64,000 nt of DNA, taken from contig NZ_CP064295.1 of the NCBI RefSeq assembly GCF_015476115.1, positions 1,358,001 through 1,422,000 on the forward strand. Direction: 5' to 3'. The notes below the pieces were generated by a model. It saw only the letters and a list, made by a program, of their open reading frames with translations, was not told the origin of the DNA and ran no database searches. Positions 57,350-64,000 of the stretch are shown here, piece by piece (position 1 is the stretch's first letter; every line of letters begins with the position of its first letter). A program made the translations under genes and the position numbers. This DNA comes from Aegicerativicinus sediminis (GTDB taxonomy: Bacteria; Bacteroidota; Bacteroidia; Flavobacteriales; Flavobacteriaceae).

Positions 57350-57418
57350 CATTCCAAAGTAAAACTATAGTGGTAAACTGTACTACGACAATCAAAATTA
57401 TAAATTCCAGTAGAAAAC

Positions 57419-58690
57419 ATGAACGTATTAATTCTAGGGTCCGGAGGTCGTGAACACGCTTTAACATGGAAGATAAAGCAAAGCTTATTATGTGACAATC
57501 TCTATGTTGCTCCTGGCAATTCAGGCACCTCCCAAATTGCAGAGAATGTGAAAATTTCTGTGAATGATTTTGAAGCTCTGAAGCATTTCGCTCTAGAAAA
57601 ACAAATCGATATGATCGTCGTTGGTCCAGAGGACCCTTTGGTAAATGGGGTTTATGACTATTTTAAAAATTCAAAAACAACGGAGCATATTTCCGTAATT
57701 GGTCCTTCAAAGGTCGCTGCCCAATTGGAGGGAAGTAAGGATTTCGCCAAACAATTTATGTTTCGTCACGGGATTCCTACGGCCGCTTATGAGAGTTTTA
57801 CCTCTGAGACCTTAGAGGAGGGTCTTAGTTTTTTAGAAAGCCTTAATCCTCCATATGTGTTGAAAGCTGATGGATTGGCTGCGGGAAAGGGAGTTTTGAT
57901 TTTACAGGATCTAGCGGAAGCAAAAACTGAATTAAAAAATATGTTGGTTAATGCCAAATTTGGTGAAGCGAGTACTACTGTTGTAATAGAAGAATTTTTA
58001 GATGGCATTGAGTTAAGTTGTTTTGTGTTAACTGATGGTGAAGACTACAAGATATTACCGATGGCCAAGGATTATAAGCGCATTGGTGAAGGCGATACAG
58101 GTTTAAATACCGGTGGAATGGGTGCGGTTTCACCTGTTCCTTTTGCGGATGAAGCTTTTGTTAAACAAATTGAAGATCGTGTTGTCAAGCCGACCGTGGC
58201 GGGATTAAAAAAGGATAATTTGCCATACAAAGGTTTTGTGTTTATTGGTTTAATAAATGTGAATGGTGAAGCCAAAGTCATAGAATACAACGTAAGAATG
58301 GGTGATCCTGAAACGGAAGTTGTTATACCTCGTTTAGAGTCTGATTTATTGGAACTGTTGGTTGCTTTGGACAATGGAAATCTTAACTCTCAAAACTTAA
58401 GTATTGATGATAGGGCTGCAACCACAGTAATGCTTGTTTCTGGCGGGTATCCTGAATCTTATGAAAAGGGAAAAATAATAATAGGCCTAAAAAATGTTGA
58501 AGATTCACTTCTTTTTCATGCAGGGGCCATTGATAAGGACGATGAGGTAGTCACTTCAGGAGGTCGAGTGATGGCAGTTACCTCCTATGGAAAGGATTTT
58601 AAGGAAGCATTAAAGACATGTTATGCTTCTATTGAGAAAATTACCTTCGATAAAATGAACTACCGAAAAGATATTGGCTTTGATTTATAG
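57419..58690 (+). CDS. purD: Phosphoribosylamine--glycine ligase
   Basis: This ATP-grasp enzyme makes glycinamide ribonucleotide in purine synthesis. GSGGREHAL (7-15), the GLAAGKGV loop and NTGGMGAVSP are present, and RMGDPETEVV follows. Length (423 aa) is normal. Its stop overlaps the convergent DUF6341 gene by 6 nt. Confidence 0.97.
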   Translation: MNVLILGSGGREHALTWKIKQSLLCDNLYVAPGNSGTSQIAENVKISVNDFEALKHFALEKQIDMIVVGPEDPLVNGVYDYFKNSKTTEHISVIGPSKVAAQLEGSKDFAKQFMFRHGIPTAAYESFTSETLEEGLSFLESLNPPYVLKADGLAAGKGVLILQDLAEAKTELKNMLVNAKFGEASTTVVIEEFLDGIELSCFVLTDGEDYKILPMAKDYKRIGEGDTGLNTGGMGAVSPVPFADEAFVKQIEDRVVKPTVAGLKKDNLPYKGFVFIGLINVNGEAKVIEYNVRMGDPETEVVIPRLESDLLELLVALDNGNLNSQNLSIDDRAATTVMLVSGGYPESYEKGKIIIGLKNVEDSLLFHAGAIDKDDEVVTSGGRVMAVTSYGKDFKEALKTCYASIEKITFDKMNYRKDIGFDL

Positions 58691-58912
58691 GTAGGAGTGA
58701 GCAGTAATTGATTTGTTCTCCTCATTATTGTCATTGTATTTTTTTAATTCGAGCATCCAGTAAACGAAAGCGGCAAATCCAACAATTAAAAAAATCCAAG
58801 ACAGAACATTTGCCAAAGTCCAACTCTCCAACTCTAATGATCGAAGGGCATCAAATGGCTTAAATAAGAAATTTACAAACAAATCTTCTATACCGTAAAA
58901 AAAGTCTTTCAT
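58685..58912 (-). CDS. DUF6341 family small membrane protein
   Basis: The 75-residue product starts MKDFFYGIEDLFVN and has one clear membrane helix (about 33-54: NVLSWIFLIVGFAAFVYWML), then an acidic tail ending TAHSYL. This matches the flavobacterial family DUF6341. I chose ATG at 58912; the longer frame upstream is not needed and lacks this start. It is divergent from the DUF6427 gene and overlaps purD. Confidence 0.85.
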   Translation of the reverse strand: MKDFFYGIEDLFVNFLFKPFDALRSLELESWTLANVLSWIFLIVGFAAFVYWMLELKKYNDNNEENKSITAHSYL

Positions 58913-58989
58913 AATATTTTCCTTGTATTCCCGATAAACTCTTAGGAAGTATAATCCTATATTTACCGAGCAAAGATAATAACAATTTG

Positions 58990-59913
58990 ATGATATCAAG
59001 CTTTTTTGAAAAATCAAAACCAATTCATTCTGTTATTGCGGTATCCGTGTTGCTATTGGTCTTTGTATTTGCCAAGATTTCGGCCATTAGCGAACCCTTT
59101 TCATTATACCTCCTTTTCAAACAAATAGGTGTTTTTGCCCTTTGTGTTCTAACCGTTTTTCTACTTGATTTTCTGGTAAGTAAGAATAATTTAACTCGAA
59201 AGAATAGTTACAAGGTCTTGATATTCGTTCTTTTTGTAGCCCTATTACCAAATTCAATTTTGAATACGGATTATATAATCGCGAATATTTTTGTTCTTTT
59301 TGCAATGAGAAGACTTATTAGTCTTAGAAGTCAGAAACAAATAAAAAAGAAATTGTTTGATGCGGCCTTTTGGATTTCTCTAGCCACCCTTTTTTGCCCA
59401 TGGTGCGGCTTATTCTTCTTTTTAATTATTATAAGTCTATTTCTCTATTCCATTGTGGATATTAAAAATTGGATAGTACCCATAATCGGAGTAGCTACGG
59501 TGGTAATTATAGGTTGGTCGTTTATGATTGTTGCAGGTATGGATTATGTGGCATACGTAAACAACATGTTTGGCGTTAGTTTCGATTTTTCAAAACTTAA
59601 CGATTTAAGCATAGTTGTGGCTATAACACTCCTTCTATCTTATGGAAACTGGGCCATAATCTTTTACATCAAACAATTGAAATCGAAGAAAAAAAATTAT
59701 CGGCCATCTTTCATAATCATTTTAGTAGCTGAAATCATTGCTTTAGCTGTAGCAGTGGTTATTCCGGATAAAAATGGCAGTGAATTCCTTTTTCTCTTTG
59801 CTCCATTAGCAATTATCCTCACAAACTATTTTGAAATTATTGAAGAAAAATGGTTTAGGGAAGTACTTATCATGCTTCTTATTGTTGCGCCAATTGTCAA
59901 TTTAATTCTGTAA
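58990..59913 (+). CDS. DUF6427 family membrane protein
   Basis: The 307-residue protein has about 10 hydrophobic segments and starts MISSFFEKSKPIHSV, the usual DUF6427 start. ATG at 58990 is preferred to the TTG at 58987. The function is unknown. Its stop overlaps convergent upp by 12 nt. Confidence 0.87.
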   Translation: MISSFFEKSKPIHSVIAVSVLLLVFVFAKISAISEPFSLYLLFKQIGVFALCVLTVFLLDFLVSKNNLTRKNSYKVLIFVLFVALLPNSILNTDYIIANIFVLFAMRRLISLRSQKQIKKKLFDAAFWISLATLFCPWCGLFFFLIIISLFLYSIVDIKNWIVPIIGVATVVIIGWSFMIVAGMDYVAYVNNMFGVSFDFSKLNDLSIVVAITLLLSYGNWAIIFYIKQLKSKKKNYRPSFIIILVAEIIALAVAVVIPDKNGSEFLFLFAPLAIILTNYFEIIEEKWFREVLIMLLIVAPIVNLIL

Positions 59914-60558
59914 TTTTTTTCCAAATGCTAAGTCACCCGCATCTCCCAAACCAGGCACTATATATCCATAATCATTAAGTTGGGGATCTACCGCAGAAAT
60001 CCATAGGTGGGTATCTTCAGGAAAAGATTTTGAGATATAATCTAGTCCTTCAGTTGAACCAATTACAGAAATTAAGTGAATTGCTTTAGGTTTTCCGAAG
60101 GGCTCTAAAGCCTCGAAGGTGGAAACCATGGATTGGCCGGTAGCAAGCATAGGATCAGCTAATATCAAGGTTTTGTTATTTAAATCCGGGCAGGCTAAAT
60201 ATTCCACAACGATTTCAAATGAATGTGCATTAGTATGATGTCTGTAGGCAGAAATAAATGCATTTTCAGCATGGTCGAAAATATTCAATAAACCATTGTG
60301 CAATGGTAATCCAGCTCTTAACACGGAGCATAAGACTATTTCGTCTATTAAAACTTTAGATGTGCAAGTACCCATTGGTGTCGTAATTTCCTTCTGATCA
60401 TATATTAATGTCTTGCTTACTTCAAAAGCCAAAAGTTCACCAATACGTTCAATATTTCGCCTAAATCGCATTGCATCCCTCTGTAGTTCTTTGGAGCGTA
60501 ATTCAGCAACAAATTGATTTATTATTGATGATTTTTCTGAGAAATTGTGGACGATCAT
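59902..60558 (-). CDS. upp: Uracil phosphoribosyltransferase
   Basis: The enzyme salvages uracil to UMP using PRPP. LADPMLATGQS (about 131-141) is the PRPP loop, and the ISVIGSTEGLDYI and SAVDPQLNDYGYIVPGLGDAGD regions match. Length (218 aa) is normal. Confidence 0.96.
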   Translation of the reverse strand: MIVHNFSEKSSIINQFVAELRSKELQRDAMRFRRNIERIGELLAFEVSKTLIYDQKEITTPMGTCTSKVLIDEIVLCSVLRAGLPLHNGLLNIFDHAENAFISAYRHHTNAHSFEIVVEYLACPDLNNKTLILADPMLATGQSMVSTFEALEPFGKPKAIHLISVIGSTEGLDYISKSFPEDTHLWISAVDPQLNDYGYIVPGLGDAGDLAFGKKLQN

Positions 60559-60594
60559 AAAGTTTGTATGTGCCGAGTAAAGTTAAGAAATAAG

Positions 60595-60602
60595 TATATT
60601 TG
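60595..60602 (+). promoter_or_regulatory. -7 element of the DUF4254 gene
   Basis: TATATTTG followed by C matches TAnnTTTG(C), 20 nt before the ATG at 60623. Confidence 0.5.
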
Positions 60603-60622
60603 CAGTCTAAAATCTGTTAGAT

Positions 60623-61231
60623 ATGTTTACCTCTAAGGCCAACGCTGTTTTTAACGAAGCTATAAAAGACTATCATGTAAAAGATGATGTATATCAGTTA
60701 TTTACAAACAAATATGATAATGAAGAACAGCTGTTGGAACACTTGCTTTACAGAAAGTGTTGGATTGATACTGTGCAGTGGCACTATGAAGATATAATTC
60801 GCGATCCGAATATCGATCCGGTTGCCGCCTTGAAATTGAAACGAATGATTGATGCTTCCAATCAAGACAGAACGGATATGGTTGAATATATTGACAGTTA
60901 TTTTCTTCAAAAATTTTCTGAAGTTATACCCAATTCAGTGGCCACAATAAATACAGAAAGCCCCGCATGGGCTATCGATCGTCTCTCTATTTTAGCCTTG
61001 AAGATTTACCACATGAAGGAGGAAACCTTAAGGACAGATGCCAGCGCTTCGCATATAGAGGCTTGTTCAAAAAAGCTTGAGGTGTTATTAGAGCAGCAGC
61101 AAGATTTAAGTAGTGCAATCGACCAGTTGCTTGAAGATATTGCTTCAGGAAATAAGTACATGAAAGTTTATAAACAAATGAAAATGTACAATGACGAGGA
61201 ATTGAATCCGGTGTTGCGTTCACAAAAATAG
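60623..61231 (+). CDS. DUF4254 family protein
   Basis: The 202-residue soluble, mostly helical protein has LLYRKCWIDTVQWHYED near the N-terminus and DRLSILALKIYHMKEE in the middle, both typical of DUF4254. Genes of this family commonly sit next to glycosyltransferase family 9 genes in Bacteroidota, as here, 15 nt upstream. The function is unknown; a role in lipooligosaccharide synthesis is inferred. Confidence 0.87.
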   Translation: MFTSKANAVFNEAIKDYHVKDDVYQLFTNKYDNEEQLLEHLLYRKCWIDTVQWHYEDIIRDPNIDPVAALKLKRMIDASNQDRTDMVEYIDSYFLQKFSEVIPNSVATINTESPAWAIDRLSILALKIYHMKEETLRTDASASHIEACSKKLEVLLEQQQDLSSAIDQLLEDIASGNKYMKVYKQMKMYNDEELNPVLRSQK

Positions 61232-61246
61232 ATCCTTTCATAATTA

Positions 61247-62272
61247 ATGGCTAAACAGACCCACATCTTGGTCATCAGGTTTTCGGCCATGGGAGATGTT
61301 GCAATGACTTATCCTGTACTAAAAAGTCTTTTACAAAACTATCCAGAACTTAAAATCACATTTTTAACAAGAGGTTTTTTTAAACCAATATTTTCAGATT
61401 TACATCAGGTTGAGGTTTTTGCCGGAGATCTGAAAGGTCGCCACAAAGGTATTGCAGGTCTCTATAGGCTATCAAGGGAATTGAAGGAATTAAACATAAA
61501 CGCTGTCGCTGATTTGCATAATGTTCTTAGGACAAAGATTTTGAGATTTTTTCTAAAAGGCATTCCATTTCTTCAAATTGATAAGGGGAGACAAGATAAA
61601 AAGGAATTAATCAACGGAAGAATCTTTAAGCAGTTAAAGACCACCTCTGAAAGGTATGTTGATGTCTTTAAAGAGTTAGGTTTCAATTTTACTCTACTCC
61701 CGCAAATTGATGTCAACCGAAAACCTTTACCAGAGGCGTTTTTAAATGTTTTTCCTAAAAAGGAAAAAAAATGGATTGGAATTGCTCCATTTGCTGCACA
61801 TGTATCTAAAGTTTATCCAATTGAACAGATGAAGCTTGTTATTGATGTATTAGAAAAGGATTATCAAATATTTCTTTTTGGTTCACCTGGAGATGAGGCG
61901 TTGAAATTAGAGCATATTAGCAACAAATATACTAACGTCTTTAATATGGCGGAAAAGTTCAACTTTGGAGATGAACTTAAGATAGTATCGAATTTAAATG
62001 TTATGGTTTCCATGGATTCTGGGAATGGACATTTAGCCGCTAATTTTGGCATACCAGTCTTGACATTGTGGGGGGTGACCCATCCTTATCTTGGGTTTGC
62101 CCCTTATAATAAAAAAATAAATAGAGGCCTAATGGCCGATAGAAGTAGTTTTCCAAAAATCCCAACTTCTGTTTATGGCAATAGATATCCCGACGGATAC
62201 GAAACAGCAATTTCTACAATTGAACCTGAGCAAATAATTGCCTCAGCGAGAGAATTGTTAGGACAGGATTAA
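61247..62272 (+). CDS. Glycosyltransferase family 9 (heptosyltransferase-like)
   Basis: The 341-residue GT-B enzyme starts with ILVIRFSAMGDVAMTYPVL, typical of ADP-heptose:LPS heptosyltransferases, and has VSMDSGNGHLAANFGIPVL near the C-terminus. It probably adds a sugar to the lipid A-core. Its stop abuts the stop of convergent paaE-like. Confidence 0.92.
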   Translation: MAKQTHILVIRFSAMGDVAMTYPVLKSLLQNYPELKITFLTRGFFKPIFSDLHQVEVFAGDLKGRHKGIAGLYRLSRELKELNINAVADLHNVLRTKILRFFLKGIPFLQIDKGRQDKKELINGRIFKQLKTTSERYVDVFKELGFNFTLLPQIDVNRKPLPEAFLNVFPKKEKKWIGIAPFAAHVSKVYPIEQMKLVIDVLEKDYQIFLFGSPGDEALKLEHISNKYTNVFNMAEKFNFGDELKIVSNLNVMVSMDSGNGHLAANFGIPVLTLWGVTHPYLGFAPYNKKINRGLMADRSSFPKIPTSVYGNRYPDGYETAISTIEPEQIIASARELLGQD

Positions 62273-63334
62273 TTAAACATCGTCGTAATTAATATAAATT
62301 TTTGGAGTTACAGGGTGGGATTGACAGGTGAGTACCAATCCCTCTTCAATTTCACCATCTGTAAGAATTGAGTTTTTACGCATTTTTACCTCCCCTTCAG
62401 AAATTCTAGCGATACAGCTGCTGCAAATTCCACCTTGGCAAGAGTATGGGGGGTCTAATTTCTGCTTCAACGCAGCCCCTAAGACAGATTGATCAGCATC
62501 CATGATAAAAGTGGTCTCCTCATCGTCTAGCATAATGGTTACCTCCGTTTTGCCCTCTGGGATGGATGATTCCACCGTTTCTTCAGAATCTAGTTTTATA
62601 GTGAATAATTCAAATTTTATCTTGTCTTTATTGATTCCTCTTTCTGTTAAAGCATCACTTATGGTATAAATCATTTGCTCTGGTCCACAGAGGTAATATA
62701 AATCAGGTTCGATTCCATCTAGGGAGTTTAAAAAATAAAAAGCCTTACCCCTATCTATTCTTCCAAATAGAGCACCATCTTGATCCTCCTGACTAAAAAT
62801 GAATTTCAAATTGAAGCGACCAGGAAATTGTTCAGCCAAAGAAACGAGTTCATTATAAAAAATCGTTTCAGACTTAGAGCTATTTCCAAAGAGCACATGA
62901 ATTTTGCTTTGTGGTTCTTGAGTCAACACGGTTTTTATAATGCTCATTATAGGTGTAATGCCGCTGCCCGCTGTAAACGCAACAATATTTCGACTAAGGC
63001 TTGCATTGGGTTCAAAAATAAACCGTCCATTGGGGTCTGTAACTTCAATGACATCCCCAACCTTTAAATCTTGATTTATATACTTAGAAAATAAGCCGTC
63101 TTTAACTTCTTTTACCGCTACTGTTATTTCGCCACTATTGGGAGCGATGCAAATTGAATAATCCCTGCGAACCTCTTCGCCTCCCAAAATTGTTTTCAAG
63201 GTTATATACTGGCCAGCTTTAAAAGTGTAATTATCTTTTAAATCATCCGGAATTCCCATAGTAACTGTAACGGCAGTAGGGGTTTTTCTATTTATGTTTA
63301 CTACTTTTAATCGGTGAAATCTAGACATGAACAA
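62273..63334 (-). CDS. Ferredoxin-NADP reductase-like flavoprotein with 2Fe-2S domain (PaaE-like)
   Basis: The 353-residue electron-transfer protein has an FAD-binding domain (RRDYSIC near 55-61), an NAD(P)-binding domain (GSGITPIMSI) and a C-terminal 2Fe-2S ferredoxin. The cluster cysteines are C299, C304, C307 and C337, all present. This is the PaaE/phenol-hydroxylase-reductase layout. The paaA-D genes are not nearby, so its partner is unknown. ATG at 63334 or 63328 are both possible. Confidence 0.92.
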   Translation of the reverse strand: MFMSRFHRLKVVNINRKTPTAVTVTMGIPDDLKDNYTFKAGQYITLKTILGGEEVRRDYSICIAPNSGEITVAVKEVKDGLFSKYINQDLKVGDVIEVTDPNGRFIFEPNASLSRNIVAFTAGSGITPIMSIIKTVLTQEPQSKIHVLFGNSSKSETIFYNELVSLAEQFPGRFNLKFIFSQEDQDGALFGRIDRGKAFYFLNSLDGIEPDLYYLCGPEQMIYTISDALTERGINKDKIKFELFTIKLDSEETVESSIPEGKTEVTIMLDDEETTFIMDADQSVLGAALKQKLDPPYSCQGGICSSCIARISEGEVKMRKNSILTDGEIEEGLVLTCQSHPVTPKIYINYDDV

Positions 63335-63342
63335 AATTTTGG

Positions 63343-63350
63343 CAAAAATA
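63343..63350 (-). promoter_or_regulatory. -7 element of the PaaE-like gene
   Basis: On the minus strand this reads TATTTTTG, matching TAnnTTTG, 8 nt upstream of the first ATG of the gene. Confidence 0.4.
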
Positions 63351-63431
63351 CTAAAGATGTTAAGAACTATTAGACTGTAACATCATTGGTTTTTTTAATA
63401 CTAATCATTGCAAAAACTATCCATCAATAAA

Positions 63432-64000
63432 ATGATAAGGCATTTTATCAACCTACAATTCAAGGAATTTTTTCGATCAGCTACATTTGGTAAAGGATTG
63501 GCCCTTAAGGCTCTAATGATATTTTTAGGCATCTACTTTATGGTGATGTTTGTGGCATTAGGAGTTTCTCTCTATCCAATACTTAAGAAACTTTATCCTT
63601 CTGAGGACCCTTTTGAGATGGCCAATAAATTCCTGTTTTATTGGATTTTGGCGGATCTTATGATGAGGTTTTTTCTTCAAAAGCTACCCGTTATGCAGGT
63701 TAAACCGTTTTTAACCCTTCCCGTAAAAAGGAAAAATGTGGTTAATTATGTTTTAGGAAAATCCATGCTGTCGTTTTTCAATTTTTTACCCCTATTTGCG
63801 GCCATACCTTTTGGGTCTGTCTTAATTTATAAAGGTTATGCTGTTACAGGTGTTGTTCTGTGGATATTATTAATTGCTCTTATTTCATTAACTATAAATT
63901 TTGTCAATTTTATAATTGAAGCATGGTCTTCTGAAATTGAATTGTCTTTTCTTCCAATTTTGGTAATAGTTGGCGTTTTATTTGCCCTTGACAATTTCAA
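63432..64000 (+). CDS. DUF5687 family membrane protein, N-terminal part
   Basis: An open frame runs from the ATG at 63432 to the right edge (189 codons, no stop). It begins MIRHFINLQFKEFFRSATFG, the usual DUF5687 start, and has hydrophobic segments at about 27-48, 65-80 and 105-180. DUF5687 proteins are thought to be ABC-transporter-like permeases, typically with the ATPase gene next to them; that gene would lie beyond the window. Confidence 0.82.
   Translation, partial: MIRHFINLQFKEFFRSATFGKGLALKALMIFLGIYFMVMFVALGVSLYPILKKLYPSEDPFEMANKFLFYWILADLMMRFFLQKLPVMQVKPFLTLPVKRKNVVNYVLGKSMLSFFNFLPLFAAIPFGSVLIYKGYAVTGVVLWILLIALISLTINFVNFIIEAWSSEIELSFLPILVIVGVLFALDNF

Overview
The window looks like chromosomal DNA from a marine-type Flavobacteriaceae (Bacteroidota). 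The evidence is low GC content, a type IX secretion (T9SS) type B adhesin locus, TAnnTTTG-type -7 promoter elements instead of sigma70 boxes, and many families largely confined to this phylum (PorP/SprF, DUF4175, DUF4837, DUF6909, DUF6341, DUF6427, DUF4254, DUF5687). I see no tRNA, rRNA, IS element, prophage or CRISPR array. Family names are recalled from sequence character and motifs, not from a search.

Layout. (1) 1-6040, minus strand: a three-gene T9SS surface locus made of a secreted Ig-repeat protein with a CHU_C tail, a PorP/SprF barrel fused to SPOR-like repeats, and the N-terminal part of a large surface protein that runs off the left edge. (2) 6557-31013: mostly housekeeping genes. 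These are glnS, a DUF1761 protein, a FemAB-like acyltransferase, an SPFH protein, an outer-membrane barrel, gltX, DUF4175-ybeY, mnmG, a methyltransferase, a Skp/OmpH lipoprotein, holB, pgk, a LysM lytic transglycosylase, a DUF4837 lipoprotein, tatA, an M23 peptidase, a GH3 protein and a DUF6909 protein. (3) 31017-57225: a large extracellular or capsular polysaccharide cluster. It holds a Wzz-like protein, rmlBACD, gmd-fcl, a sulfate-activation block (cysQ, DUF2061, cysC, cysD, cysN), a Wzx flippase, glycosyltransferases, two Wzy/WaaL-like membrane proteins, an acetyltransferase, ugd-uxs and an initiating sugar-phosphate transferase. A convergent minus-strand trio (GT4, wecB, CapK-like) closes the cluster. 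(4) 57419-64000: purD, DUF6341, DUF6427, upp, DUF4254, a GT9 heptosyltransferase-like protein, a PaaE-like ferredoxin reductase, and the start of a DUF5687 membrane protein.

How the genes work together. The polysaccharide cluster makes dTDP-rhamnose, GDP-fucose, UDP-glucuronate and probably UDP-xylose. It then initiates, assembles, flips and polymerises a repeat unit. The embedded PAPS-forming genes, with the PAP phosphatase cysQ but no reductive cys genes beside them, suggest that the polymer (or another surface glycan) is sulfated.

The most striking non-coding signal is a pair of perfect 16-bp parS centromere sites (TGTTCCACGTGAAACA) flanking mnmG on both sides. They imply a ParB loading zone here and possibly proximity to the replication origin. 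Other signals are an 8-bp perfect inverted repeat upstream of the T9SS operon, a triple AAACGGCCT repeat before the OmpH-like gene, and a nucleoside-phosphorylase-like signature inside the DUF6909 protein.
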